Assembly (NCBI GenBank): GCA_023362775.1
Contig: JALMGJ010000003.1
Coordinates: 179,525,725 to 179,589,724 of the forward strand
Direction: 5' to 3'
Source of the DNA: Charina bottae
Taxonomy: Eukaryota; Chordata; Lepidosauria; Squamata; Charinaidae
Length of the DNA: 64,000 nt
Shown: one piece after another, positions 12,066 through 23,235 of the stretch
Layout: each line of letters begins with the position of its first letter
Numbering within the stretch: position 1 is the stretch's first letter
Notes under the pieces: model-generated
Told to the model about the DNA's origin: nothing
The model's input: the letters and a program-made list of their open reading frames with translations, nothing else
The model's database searches: none
Position numbers and translations under genes: made by a program

Positions 12066-12137
12066 GCTAGGGGGAGATCTTGAACCTGGGGCTCCCCCGT
12101 CTTAGTCCAACAGCTTAACCACTATACCACACTTGTT
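12066..12137 (-). repeat. tRNA-derived SINE head fragment
   Basis: On the minus strand, TGGTATAGTGGTTAAGCTG resembles a Pol III A box and GGTTCAAGATC a B box, spaced as in a tRNA. No tRNA body folds around it, so it is a SINE fragment and not a tRNA gene. Confidence 0.65.
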
Positions 12138-12594
12138 CTTTGACTCAATGTCAGATTCCTTCTGCTTCCTTCCTTCCTAATTCATGCTCAGTGTTTACGT
12201 GCTGTGGTATAGACCTGAAATCTCCTTTGGTGGTGGGTTTGTTTTTGTTTTTTTAGCATCAGCAGCTGTACCAGTGTTTTTGATTTAGCTTCTGTATTTT
12301 GCAGGTCGATGGATTAGTTCAACAGCCTTTTGTTTCCATGGTGAATCAGATCCTCTAATGTTATGATTAGTGACAGCTAGTATGGTCATAGCCATTTTCT
12401 CCACAGGAACTGAGGCAACCAGAATTTAACTCACCTGAAGCAATTAGTCCAATCAAGTTGAGAGACAGTTAAGTTACATAATGTATAAACACAAATCGTT
12501 GATACTAAATGAGTATATTTATTTCAAGGACAGATTTTTCTTTCTCTTTGGTGTCATAAACACATTTCTAGAAAAGCATTTCTAGAAAAGCATG
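12138..12594. other. no gene recognised
   Basis: AT-rich DNA. AAAGCATTTCTAG is tandemly duplicated near 12572-12596 at the edge of the next element. Confidence 0.45.
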
Positions 12595-13032
12595 TAGTGG
12601 GCAGTTGCTTTACAACTCTCATGGGCAGACTCAAACATTGTTTCAACTGGGAAACTGTGAGCATCCTAGACCAAGCTAAATCCAAAAATTGTAGGGCATT
12701 CCTGGAAGCTTGACATTCAGACAAATCAGCCATCAATAGACACATAGAGATAAACCACATTTACATACCATTCAAAAGAGACACTTTTAAAAAAAGAAGG
12801 AAACAAAAAGTCCAGAACATATCCTCAGATAAGCAGGAATTAACACCAGACAAACTATCAGGCATAAAACAATGCCCTAACCAAGGAACTACCAAGGAGA
12901 AAACTGTACCCCACCAACACTGGCAGGGCAAGCTACTGTATATAAACAGGGAGCAAACCCCACAGTCACCAGCACTGATGAAACATCTGCAAGCAAACAA
13001 CCAAGCTCAGAGAGCACCAAGGACTCCACAAT
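12595..13032 (+). mobile_element. Penelope-like element, 3' fragment
   Basis: Closely parallels the 3' part of the PLE at 4944-6724: the frame for NWETVSIL..QAKSKN..FLEAW, then a TATATAAACAGGGAGC block, then GCTCAGAGAGCACCAAGG. Where the other copies have the stem II hairpin of the hammerhead-like motif, this copy reads CACTGATGAAACATCTGC, so about 20 bases of stem II are missing. Older and more decayed than the other PLEs. Confidence 0.8.
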
Positions 13033-13849
13033 CCCTTTGCAGAATATAAGAAAAATTATATATGACCATTATAATATCCATGGGGAGATTCTTGAGAGGA
13101 AAGCCATATCTTCAAACTTATGTTATTGTTCTTGTTTGATGTTGAATGCAATCTCCAAAGTATCTGTAAACGACTGCTTATAGTTAACTCTGATTCTTAA
13201 TTCTGTCATATTTCACTACAGTGCCAAACTGGGTGGTGAAGGAAAAATGCTTAATTGTACTAATTGTACATTTCTTCTATTTTATTTATTTTTTATATTT
13301 TGCTACAGAACTTTCCCCATAAATTATACAATTTCAGTTTAGATCTCTTTAGCTCTGTTAGCAGATCTAGCAATGAATAATACCCTGTTATCAACATGGA
13401 CTCAAAATGTGAAATAGACTTCGTCATACATGACAAAATAAAATCTTTGGATCACCAAATGTTGAATATCTTCAGCAATATAGCAAACTTCTGCACTATC
13501 ATTTGTAAAAGTTTGTGTCCCCTTTCAAATTTCCATCTGCGTTCTAAGTTAAGTTCTACTTGTTTTTTATCTATTTATCTAATTCTTACGTATACTACAT
13601 GCTGACCTTTTGACCATAAGAGTAAACTAAACTGTTTAGTTTCCTGTTGTGAGGAATCAATGTTTGCTGAAAACAGTGAAAATGGCTATATATAAAAGTA
13701 TGCTTCTGCCTGCTTTGTCATATCTAAAAGTTGGGTATGTCAGGAGAAAGATAAAATAAGTTGAATACAATCGGAAAGGGTTATTTATGGAGTGTGTTTA
13801 GTAAAACAAGCAGAATGAATGCAATTAATGTATATGGATTGAAACAAAA
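13033..13849. other. no gene recognised
   Basis: AT-rich intergenic DNA with nothing recognised. Confidence 0.45.
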
Positions 13850-14095
13850 GTGAATGATCAGAACATTTGACGTACTTTGGTCATATAAAGAATAAATAAA
13901 GATCCAATCCCAAAACTAATATATGAAGGAAGATAAAATAGTCTGAGATAAAGGACCAAGAATGTTGTGGATGATGAAATTCTTAAGTTGAAAAGTTTAA
14001 AGAACAAAAGACAGTATATGAAGTGGTGTATTGATGTGGTGAAAGCAAGGATGATTTGCAAAAATAGAAAAGTATGGAAATGTATAGTGGTATAA
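13850..14095 (+). mobile_element. possible decayed LINE C-terminal fragment
   Basis: A short stretch translates as HLTYFGHI, the same wording as in the C-terminal region of RTE elements in this window. A weakly similar, stop-ridden stretch follows to about 14095. No boundaries or tail are seen, so this is tentative. Confidence 0.3.
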
Positions 14096-16290
14096 ACTAG
14101 ATTTGGGTATATTTCCTTTTCTCTCTGTTACCCAACTTTTCTGTTTTCTATCCAAACTACCTCAGTATGCTTCTTTTCTACAGGTCATTCATTTTTCTTA
14201 GCTCACTCCTATAATTTGTTTGCTTTACATTTTCCATAATGTTGCTTACACCCAAAATAAATAGCATGATGGGTGTATATGTATGTAGTTAAAAAACACA
14301 TTGACGGGCACCCAGTTACCTAATCCTGTTCTAAGCATGAGCATTTCTATAATTGTCATTATATTCCTCTTTCATACTTCCCAAATTTCACAATGGAAAT
14401 TATGATAAAGCCTAACCATATGAGGCTCAGTTCGGTTCAACTCAACTAAGACATGTAAACATATAATTACAGTAACTATAGACACAGTAACTCCAGGAAT
14501 AGATTTAAACTACTCTATTGCAGTAAAACTTCAATCTTGTGCATTAAATCCATTTGGAGCAGGCATTCTTGATTATAAATTGTACCTTGGCTAGCCTAAG
14601 GACTCTTACTATAAATTCAGCAATTTAGGTAAAGCCTTGACAGTGTATCTTAGGCAGAACTGGATCATTTTTCATGGTTCCTTAAACAAATAGATGTAAA
14701 TGTAAAGAGCACAGCTTCATAACTACTCTGCCTAATCTCTTTGGAAAAACAAAAATGTGAAAATAATTTAAACTTAGGAACCTCTCATGCTATACAAATG
14801 AAAATGAGTCATACTACAATTTCTTCTGTGGAGGCTGGTATGAAAGTAACCTTGACAACTTGTGTTAGGGGAAATACAATAAACGTACTACTCTGCTATG
14901 AGAACTCTCCATTTTACAACAACTCTCCATAAGCAAGGAAGGAATTCCAAGGATTGCTTTCCTTGCCTACTTCATTTTATAATTTACATATTGGACGATG
15001 TTGTAGCTAAAGAAAATGTGGTATAAAAATAACTAATCATAAATACAAAATGCATATATTAATATTTCCTCCCTATTTAAAGAATGATTTTTTTCATGGA
15101 AGCACAACAAAAATATAAATGAACAGCTGAAGTATGTTCTTCAAACAGCCAAAGAAAAATATATTTGGTATAATTAGACCTGGGAGATTATTTGAATTTG
15201 AAAATAAATCAATGTTTACAATAAGAATCTTACTGATTTTCAGATTTACATAACTCCTAAGACCTTTCTTTAGTAGACACTATTACATCTATACTCTTTT
15301 TATTTTTTTAAAGGTGGTGGTATTGACAGTAAGAAAAATCCCCAAATCTCTATTGAAAAAGTAAAGTTTGCTCTATTGACAATAAAGAAAAAAACACCAA
15401 ATCTCTGCTCTGGCTATATCTCTTATTATGCCAAACTAAACATCACAAAAGAAGAGTTGCTTATTTTCCAGAGAATGCACAATAGGCCTGCTGTTGCAAC
15501 AGAGCAGAGGAGAAATGAAAAATACAACAAAATATATGTGTGAGATGTCACAAAGGCTTAACACAAGAAAGAACCTGGTCTATACTTCCCAGATGCTTAA
15601 TTGACTGTGGAGTTTAACCCCAGAAAAGACTGGTTCCCATTCCTTAAAAGGCTGATCTCTTCTACTTCAGCTCTGGATGACTCACTGCCTGTTGTTGTGA
15701 AGAGGCAAAGAATGACAAGACAAGACATTGGACACTGACATTTGTAGGATCACTGTTTCTTTGATTAGTATAGGGTTCTACAGTAATAACAATGCCTACA
15801 AATGTGATTGAAATTACCACAGTGACCCCAGAATGTTGAAATGTGCATTGCAATGGTATGATGCAAGCTGTGCCTTTTGACTGGCATTGAGATGTTGGCC
15901 ACAAATACACAAAGGGCGGAATTTCCATCACCATGCACGTTTCATCACTCACTCTTCTGTGAACACCTACAGTATGTCCCCATTCCCTCAATTTCATCTT
16001 TAACCAATTCTATTAATTCCTTTTTCCAGCATAAAGTCTGTGGAGAAGGGGAGAATGAAAATCTCCAAGTGGCATCCAGTCACATGAGACACGGATGCAT
16101 AGACATCGATCAAATAAATACTGTAAATAAATGTAGAGCTGTCTATGAGTAAACAACCTGCTGCACTGGCAAGCACACAAAGGGTAAGGAATAACTTGGG
16201 AGTGCCTTCCCCTCTCATATCCACATGTTTATGTGATTAAACAAGTAAAAAAGGGTTTGTCTACTCAAGCCTGTGATTTTACAGATATCA
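14096..16290. other. no gene recognised
   Basis: AT-rich intergenic DNA. Open frames at 15662 and 15877 (111 and 91 residues) show no domain or splice context that I trust. Confidence 0.45.
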
Positions 16291-16298
16291 GTCTATGA

Positions 16299-16646
16299 CA
16301 GTGCTTTCCAAAGTGCCACCGTTGGCGACACACCAACAGCAGCAGTGGCAGCGTGGGGGTGTGTGTGCAGGGGAGCATGCGTGCACGGCATCAGCGCGGG
16401 GGGAGTGTGCGTGCATGGCAGTGGCGCGGGGAGGCGCGCGGAGGTGGTGTGCACGGCGGTGGCGGCAGCGACGGTGGCCACGCTAAAACACGGAAGCGCT
16501 GCTGGCACGCCGCTGCTGTCTTCACTACCGCTGCCGCCATGCACACTGCCTCCGCCGCACACGCCCCCGTGCTGCTGCTTCGCGACACACTAAACACTGT
16601 GTTGCAACGCACTAAAGTGTCGCGACACACAGTTTGGAAAGCTATG
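16299..16646 (+). mobile_element. non-autonomous hAT MITE, second copy
   Basis: Begins CAGTGCTTTCCAAA and ends TTTGGAAAGCTATG. It is flanked by GTCTATGA (16291-16298) and GTGTATGA (16647-16654), 7 of 8 matching. It shares the subterminal blocks GTTGGCGACACACCAACAGC and TGTCGCGACACACAGTTTGG with the copy at 3658-4162, but the CpG-rich core differs. The core is built of GCGGCG, GCATGG and GCCGCC triplet-like runs and encodes no transposase. Confidence 0.85.
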
Positions 16647-16654
16647 GTGTATGA

Positions 16655-17819
16655 CATGAAATCTTCCCTCCCCTTCGCCTTCCCCTTTCTTTTTGAAAGA
16701 AAAAAAAATGGGTAGTATATTTGATTCCGTAATCCAACCTACAGGAAGTAGAAGACTCTTATTTCCTCCCACAGTTTAATTCAACTATCTCTAAGCTTTG
16801 TTATGATTTTTAATTGATTGCTATAACGAGAGGTTAAAGTCGTTCACAGCAGCCTAGTCCTTTTAACTTCACATTAGTTTTCAGTTGAACCTCTTCACTC
16901 ATGCCGCTGCCCCAAAAGCAAACACATATTTTGTTTGCCAGGGGTAAAGAGCAGAGTAGTTCTTTTTGAGGGAAAAATCAGAATAGAAAAAATGTTGAGA
17001 AGCTCGCACTCCTGACTATGGTCTTTCAGTACAGTTCATTCAACCAGATGTATTGCACTGAAAATCACACCCCCTGGAAAGGCTCAAGGAACTTTATGTG
17101 ATGTGCCATGCAGTATTTTGTAGGATTTCTTTTGACACACTGCAGTGAATTTTTCACATTTATTTGTCTAGTTGTCATACTTAGATTGTCTTGATTTGTT
17201 TGAGTGATTCAGTGTTGATTTCCTCTAGGCAATATTAGTTTATTATTACTTTGTACCTGCTAGTGGAATAACACTTATCAAAATCTTTGACTTTTTAATT
17301 TAAGGAAAGTAGAATCACTTTAAAAGCCCTTAAGAATTACTTGTAGTACCAATCACAGTGTACAGACATTTATCCATCTGTTGTCTCCTTTCAGAAATCC
17401 TTTTAATAAAATCCTGACTGCTTGTAAAAGACAACTTTGCAGTATAGGGATATTAGTATAAACTAATTTTAATCATGCCAGAAGGTACTTTATTAACAAA
17501 TGTCAGATCCAGCCATGAGAAGCAAAGCAAAAATCTGATGGTGAGAGGTGTGGAAGGAGAGCACATCATTTCAGCAACATGTAACTAACCTGCATCCTTT
17601 CTAGTAGGGGAAGAGTTACCCAACTGTGTCCCACAGTACACGTTTCATAAATGTTCCAGTCATCTGAGGAGTTGAGAGTAGAACCCTTCTACCTCAAGTG
17701 GCTGGAAAAATGATGACATGATGCACTGCTAGACTTATTTCTTTTAAGCACAGGGAAAAAGTAGGAAGAAAAATAGTAATTAATTTTTTTGCTGCTGCCA
17801 TTTATTTACAAGCTAGTAT
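16655..17819. other. no gene recognised
   Basis: AT-rich intergenic DNA with nothing recognised. Confidence 0.45.
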
Positions 17820-17895
17820 TTTAACCATTATTTATTATTCAAATTTATCACTGCCCATCTCCACGACAGTAGACTCTGGGCGGTTTACAACATTA
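17820..17895 (-). repeat. LINE/SINE 3'-end repeat, inverted
   Basis: Reading plus: TTATTATTCAAATTTATCACTGCCCATCTCC..GACTCTGGGCGGTTTAC, the reverse complement of the terminal block at 10946-11040. Confidence 0.6.
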
Positions 17896-17930
17896 TGTTA
17901 TTACAGCATTCATTATAAAGACTGTTCTTT

Positions 17931-18042
17931 TGTTGTTGTTGTTCAGTCGTTTAGTCGTGTCCGACTCTTCATGACCTCATGGACCATAGCACGCCAGGCC
18001 TTCCTGTCCTCCACCGTCTCCTGGAGTTTACTCAAATTCGAA
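17931..18042 (-). mobile_element. BovB LINE, extreme 3' end
   Basis: On the minus strand it encodes LQETVEDRKAWRAMVHEV followed by KSRTRLND and the stop, then the ACAACAACAACA tail. This is the terminal 110 bp of a BovB element, the same subfamily as 54635-55414. Heavily 5'-truncated insertion, with a T-run then A-run just beyond it. Confidence 0.85.
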
Positions 18043-18750
18043 ATAAAAGGGTTTTTTTTTAAAAAAAAAAACCGATTATTTTCCTCCCGTATATGTATAT
18101 TTTGATGCTTTAACTCTGTATATATGAAATTTTCTTTTATGTAAATAAACATATAATATGATACAAAATACACATAGATAAAAGTATATATACTGAGAAA
18201 GACTCACTCACAGAATGGTAAACAATTGGCTGTTGCTTTCCTGGAACAGAAAAGTGGGAAGACACAGCATTTGAATTGTTCAGTGGGAGGATGTGGTAGC
18301 CTGCTGACTGAATATCTTTCAAGCTGTTACCAGAATGTCTCAGTCTGGACAGAATTTTCTTAAACTAGCTTAGAACCAAGCCACATGAACACAGGAAGGA
18401 GCAGCTTAAAGGTTATGTGTAGATATGTCATATAAGTTAAATAAATAAATAAATAAAATATGCCCAAATTAAGGCAAAAATCAGCTATCTATTGCATTTA
18501 ATCTTGCTTCATATCTTTATATCAGAAGGAAAGAAAAATGGTGATCTTTATGGAATCTAGCAAGACACTTCTATTTGGTAAAGACCCTGGGAAGGATAGG
18601 ACACCTAGCCATTATGGTCTTAAAGAGAGGGACATGCATTGATCTGGATTGCTTTTCAGTTTGATTATGAAATCATTGTTAAATAAAATAATTGATTCAC
18701 TTGGCACCATGCTGCTAATCTTTGTCTTTTGAGGACTTTTGACTTTGCTC
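18043..18750. other. no gene recognised
   Basis: AT-rich DNA with an (AAAT)n stretch near 18440-18460. Confidence 0.45.
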
Positions 18751-19265
18751 TTGATTGATTGATATGTATCATCAAGTTGGTGTTGACTCTTAGTGACTAC
18801 ATAGACTTTCTCCTGGATGATCTGCCCCAAATCTAGTCCTTCAGATCTCTCACATCTATAATTGAGCCCATCCACGTTGCCACTGGCCATCTTTTTTTTC
18901 TCTTTCTCTCCACTGTTCCCAGTATTGTGGACTTCTCAAGGGGGCTGGGTCTTCACATAAAGACTGATCATTTGTGCCTAGTCATTTGTACCTTAAGTGA
19001 GAACTCTGGATTTATTTCTTCTATGATACATTTGTTTGCTTTCTTGGCTATCCATGGTATACTCAGGAGTCTTCTCCAATATCAAAGTTCAATATCAAAA
19101 GCATCAATACACTTTTTTCCCTGCTTCTTCAAAGTCCAACTTTTAACTTCCATAGAGTGTCAAAGGGAAAGCAATTACCTGATCTTTGTAGGTATAAACA
19201 CATCATGGCATCTGAATATCTTTTTCAAGGCCTTCATTGCTATTCTACCAAGTCTGTGGCGTGAG

Positions 19266-20608
19266 TAGACTGCAGGAATTGGGGTTTTAGCGGTCGGCTT
19301 ACGTGAGCGGCTGGGAGTCAAGGGATTCCATCTAAGCTCACAGTTGTAACGTAGCCTATATGGACATAAAGCTTGAGCAAGCCTCATTTCTTAATCACCT
19401 GTGGAATTTTTTTTACTGCTTTTCAAATATTAAGAACCTTTGGAACTGCAAGTTTTTATCGCATTTACTGGATGAGTCTCCTTAGCAAAAGAAGTTTCAA
19501 GTATGAGTTTAAGGATTTAGAAAATTTTTACTTTTTGGAATAAACAGCAAAAGGGTATTTAGAGCATTGATTTTGGAAAGTTAAAAATGGACTAAGGGTC
19601 CAGATGGATTTGAAATAAGACTTTAAAATTAATTATAAGAATCCTTCCCATGGGAAATTGCTATTGTTTGGATTCTTTAGGGGAAAAAATGATAGGATGG
19701 GACTTTGAAGGTTGGACACTAGAGGGAGCTAGAAGAAACTAAAGATTACAATTAAAGGAGAAAAATACTTTAAGTTGACTCGTTAATACAGAATGGACCA
19801 AAATACTTTAACATGGGACATTTTCAAAGATATTTGTGAACAATGGAACCAGAAGTTAATTTTAAGAATGTCTGTCATCATAGATAGATGGTATGTAAAT
19901 GATGTTACAGAATAGGAACAAACTCTACCGGATAAAAAATTGATTTGAATGTGGACTTAAAAATGACAAGCTACAAGAATGATATGGAAAAAGATGATAT
20001 ACTGGATATACAAATGAAACCGGTTGATGTGTTAATAATTAAAAGGGACATACAAATAACAAACCAGGAGAGTGATTTGGATAACTTTTCTACACTGGAT
20101 TTACAAAAGAGTCCTGTTAAAGTTTTGAAGGATTTTCTGAGGAAGGATAAAGAAAAAATGAAAATAAATCAAGATCCAGGACATCATTTGAAGGGATTAA
20201 AAGCCAAGATTGTTAAAAGAACAGAGAAGGAGTATATAGTTGGTTTATCTGATCAAGGTTAAAATAGATATGTACGTATCTCTGGTAACCTTTAATGGAT
20301 TTTGCTGACCAGGAATGAATGATGAGGTTTTAAGATTTTGTTTATAGTTAAGAGATGAGATAATGGGAAGAAGATATAATTTGTTGTATTTTAAGAGAAG
20401 GTGATAAATTACTAAAATTGTTTATACTTGTGATGAAGGGGGAAGTTGCTTCTTTATATATTTCTTCTTTTCCTTTTTTCTTTTTCTTACTTTTCTCTTT
20501 CTATTCTTTTTTCTTTTCTGAACTTTCTAATTTTTCTTTTTACTCTTATATTTTTTAGTTTGTATTAGTTTTTTATCTTTTCAATTGTAGTCTTCAATAA
20601 ATTATAAA
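19266..20608 (+). mobile_element. non-autonomous L1-type insertion
   Basis: A 1.34-kb plus-strand insertion inside the RTE. The 3' portion (20340-20608) has a pyrimidine-rich tract then AATAAATTATAAAAAA, as in the L1 3' regions at 21812 and 48046 on the other strand. An open frame at 19945-20262 (105 residues) is very Lys/Asp/Glu-rich and resembles no domain I recognise. It may be an ORF1 remnant. No endonuclease or RT frame is present, suggesting an internally deleted or ORF1-only L1 derivative. Confidence 0.6.
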
Positions 20609-20857
20609 AAATGATATCTTCATTGTCAATTCTAAGGCTGGTTGCTGTACCTGTTGTCATTAGTTTGATCTTATTTATATTTAATCCTAGTCCCATTTTT
20701 AACTGTACTCCTTGACTTTCATTACTAGACCTTGCAGATCATTTGCACTTTCAACTATCAGAGTAGCATCATCAGCATAGGGCAGGTTATAGAATTTTCT
20801 TTTTCCAACTTTAAAACCACACCCATCTTCTTTCAGTCCAGATTCCCTCAATATATT

Positions 20858-20980
20858 TATTTTATTTATTTAATTTTTATCCCTTTATTGTTTTTATAAA
20901 TAACTCAAGGCGGCAAACATACCTAATACTCCTTCCTCCTTCTATTTTCCCCACAACAACCCTGTGAGGTGAGTTGGGCA

Positions 20981-21012
<32 letters not shown>

Positions 21013-21018
21013 ATGAAT
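20858..21018 (-). mobile_element. tRNA-derived SINE, 5'-truncated
   Basis: Minus-strand 3' part of the SINE family at 42306-42870: AATAACTCAAGGCGGC, TTTTCCCCACAACAACCCTG and GAGGTGAGTTGGG. It ends against a (TG)n run. AATATATT lies on both sides (20850-20857 and 21019-21026), a plausible 8-bp target duplication in the RTE. Confidence 0.8.
20980..21012 (+). repeat. (GT)n microsatellite
   Basis: A near-pure GT run at the truncated 5' end of the minus-strand SINE. Confidence 0.9.
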
Positions 21019-21398
21019 AATATATTCAGCATATAGGCTGAATAAATAATGGGAGGGTATACAGCTTTGTTGCATTCCTTTGCCAACCTGAAGTCAGTCT
21101 ATTTCAACATGTTCCATTCAGAGCAGGGCATCATATCCTTTCTATAGGTATTGCATGAGGACAAGGAGATATTTTGGGATTCCCACTTTCCTAAGGACAT
21201 TCCACATGGTTCATACAACTGAAGGACTTTCTATAGTGATTGAAGCACATAATGACTTCTTTTTGGTATTCTTTGGCTCTCTCAATTATCCAGCATGAAT
21301 CTGCAATAATGTCTCTTATTCTTTGGTCTTTTTTACAACCATTAACATCTGGCATTTCCCTTTCCACATAGGACTCTAATCTGAGTTGGATGAGTTGG

Positions 21399-21801
21399 AA
21401 GAAACCCACATAGTGTCTGTGCTTACCATTTTGTCTAATTTGATTGTTTGTTTGACAAGGATCAGCTGTTCTTATTCAGATTCTTCTTAATCCAATTTAT
21501 TGTGATTTATTCAAGAACTTTTGCATACTGTTTTCCCTCAGTATCTACAGTTTGTGTTAAAACATATTTTAAAAACACAATAATGAATAAGAATACAGTT
21601 GCTGTATTTCTGATGGAAGAGATGAATGAAATGACAGTATACAATGATGCCACTTTAAAAAAAACATGGAAACCAGAGGTCATCTAACATAGATTGCAAT
21701 GCCTTATGAAAATGCTTTATTATAAGGCTCTAAAGATAAAAAGGAGTTGAATGTTCATTTCAAAGATCTCCCACTATACATACACATGCACACAGACACA
21801 C
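21399..21801. other. no gene recognised
   Basis: Short AT-rich interval with nothing recognised. It ends in an ACACAC-like stretch at the L1 target. Confidence 0.45.
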
Positions 21802-21811
21802 AAACATCTCT

Positions 21812-22787
21812 TTTTTTTATAAATGTGTTTTTATTGAGTAAAAAAAAGGAAAAAAATACATATTTACATAAATTTACAAACATTATTGACATAACAATAC
21901 AATACATTTAAAAGTAAACTATATATAAAGAGAAAGAAAAAAAAGAAAAGAAAAGAATAGAAAGCATATAGATAGAAAATTTAAAAGACTTCCAACTATC
22001 CATATGAAGAATCTAAAATAATTACTAAAGTATTTTCTGCATTGTTATATTATTCATTATCTCTATTTCTCTGTTTAAATATATTATTTACATTGTTATA
22101 TATCCATTTGGATCTTTTGTGTTGTCTCGATGAATTTGAAAAAAGGTTTCCAACAAATTGTGAAGTCTTCCATATTTTTGTCATTCAATTGGTCAGTCAA
22201 TTTTGCCATTTGTGCTAAATCCATTGATTTCACAATCCACTCTTCTATTGATGGAATATAGTCCTCTTTCCAGTGGAGAGCGTAGATAGTTCGTGCTGCA
22301 GTAATCAAGTAAAGTAGTAGTTTTCCATGTTTTATTTGTAGTTCCTTGTCTATAAATCCCAGTAGAAAGAATTCTGGTTTTTTGGTAAAGTCCTCATTTA
22401 ACATTTTACATAGAATTTTATGAATTTCATCCAAATTTATTTTAGCTTTTTTACATGTCCACCAAGCATGGTAAAAGGTGCCAATTTCTTGTTTACATTT
22501 CCAGCATCTGTTCGACACATTTCTAAACATTTTGGATAATTTATTAGGTGTAATGTACCACCTGTACATCATTTTATAGAAATTTTCTTTCAAATTGTAA
22601 TTGAGAGTAAATTTTAAATCTTTTGTCCATATTTTTTCCCAGGTTTCATTTTGAATTTGGAAGCCGAAATTTTCTTCCCATTGAATTATACATTTTTTAG
22701 TTTGTAAATCGGACATTTTAGTTTGTAATAATACTTTGTAAATTTTTGCTATTAGGTGGTCATTATCAGTCCATAATATATTAAAAA
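21812..22787 (-). mobile_element. L1 LINE, 5'-truncated, with target duplication
   Basis: A minus-strand L1 insertion. It is flanked by AAACATCTCT at 21802-21811 and 22788-22797, an exact 10-bp duplication. The 3' end carries an A-run (T-run on plus at 21812) and an A-rich 3' UTR. The open frame from 22787 to 22096 is the ORF2 C-terminal region. It shows FFNILWTDNDHLIAKIYK, NFYKMMYRWYITPNKLSKMF and the Cys/His segment CWKCKQEIGTFYHAWWTCKK. RT and endonuclease are lost by truncation. Upstream codons to 23211 are read-through into flanking DNA, not L1. Confidence 0.92.
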
Positions 22788-22797
22788 AAACATCTCT

Positions 22798-23108
22798 GTC
22801 TATCTGTCTGTATGGGATAGCTGTACACACAGGTGAGAATCCTATATGAATCCAACTTCTCCTATTCCTAAGAACTGCTGGATAAGAAATATAGTTTATT
22901 CTGCCAAAAGCAATGGAGGAATGGGGAAGAAGAATTAGCTGTGCCTTTAATGTTGTGGTCAGAGACTCAAATTCACAAGGTCTGTACTTGGATGGAAACC
23001 ACCAGGAAATCCTGGTCTGTAGACTAGACTGGAAGTCAGAAAAGCATCCTGTGATAAGACAATGGCAAACCACTTCTGTGATAAGGTTCTTCTTATCTTC
23101 TTCTGTCT
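22798..23108. other. no gene recognised
   Basis: Non-repetitive-looking interval. GACAATGGCAAACCACTTCTG near 23069 resembles wording found in some SINE bodies here (compare the minus-strand SINE at 60962), but I cannot bound an element. Confidence 0.35.
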
Positions 23109-23117
23109 CACTTCTGT

Positions 23118-23226
23118 GATAATACTTGGATAAGGAGCTTCTTCGACTGAAGAAGCTCCTTGGATAAGGAGCGAAACGTTTCCACTGAGAAAATAGAAAT
23201 GCAGTTGACATGATTCAAGCTACAGA
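23118..23226 (+). mobile_element. short Penelope-like foldback insertion
   Basis: A 109-bp insertion flanked by CACTTCTGT at 23109-23117 and 23227-23235. The right part is the PLE 3' end, as in 40876-40985 and 49442-49554: a hammerhead-like motif, then CCACTGAGAAAATAGAAA and GTTGACATGATTCAAGCTAC. The left part is a short inverted copy (AAGGAGCTTCTTC facing GAAGAAGCTCCTT). So only the terminal ribozyme region and its inverted start were integrated. Confidence 0.8.
23147..23180 (+). ncRNA. hammerhead-like motif (PLE)
   Basis: CTGAAGA (23147-23153), stem II GCTCCTT/AAGGAGC with a GGAT loop, then GAAACGTTT. Core boxes are intact. Stem III is minimal. Confidence 0.7.
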
Positions 23227-23235
23227 CACTTCTGT

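Larger units (their letters stand above)
18751..21398 (-). mobile_element. RTE-lineage LINE interrupted by two insertions
   Basis: Minus-strand RTE of the lineage with a (GATT)n tail, seen at 18751-18762. Sections 18751-19265, 20609-20857 and 21019-21398 match, in order, the copy at 27949-34545: C-terminal region, RT core and upstream RT. Between them sit an L1-type insertion (19266-20608) and a SINE (20858-21018). Coding capacity is lost through many stops. About 80 bases present in the sister copy are missing at the 19266 junction. Confidence 0.8.

Noticed and set aside
22096..23211. A single 371-residue minus-strand gene
   Set aside because: Only 22096-22787 is L1 ORF2. The L1 target duplication at 22788-22797 shows that the rest is read-through into flanking DNA and part of a PLE insertion.
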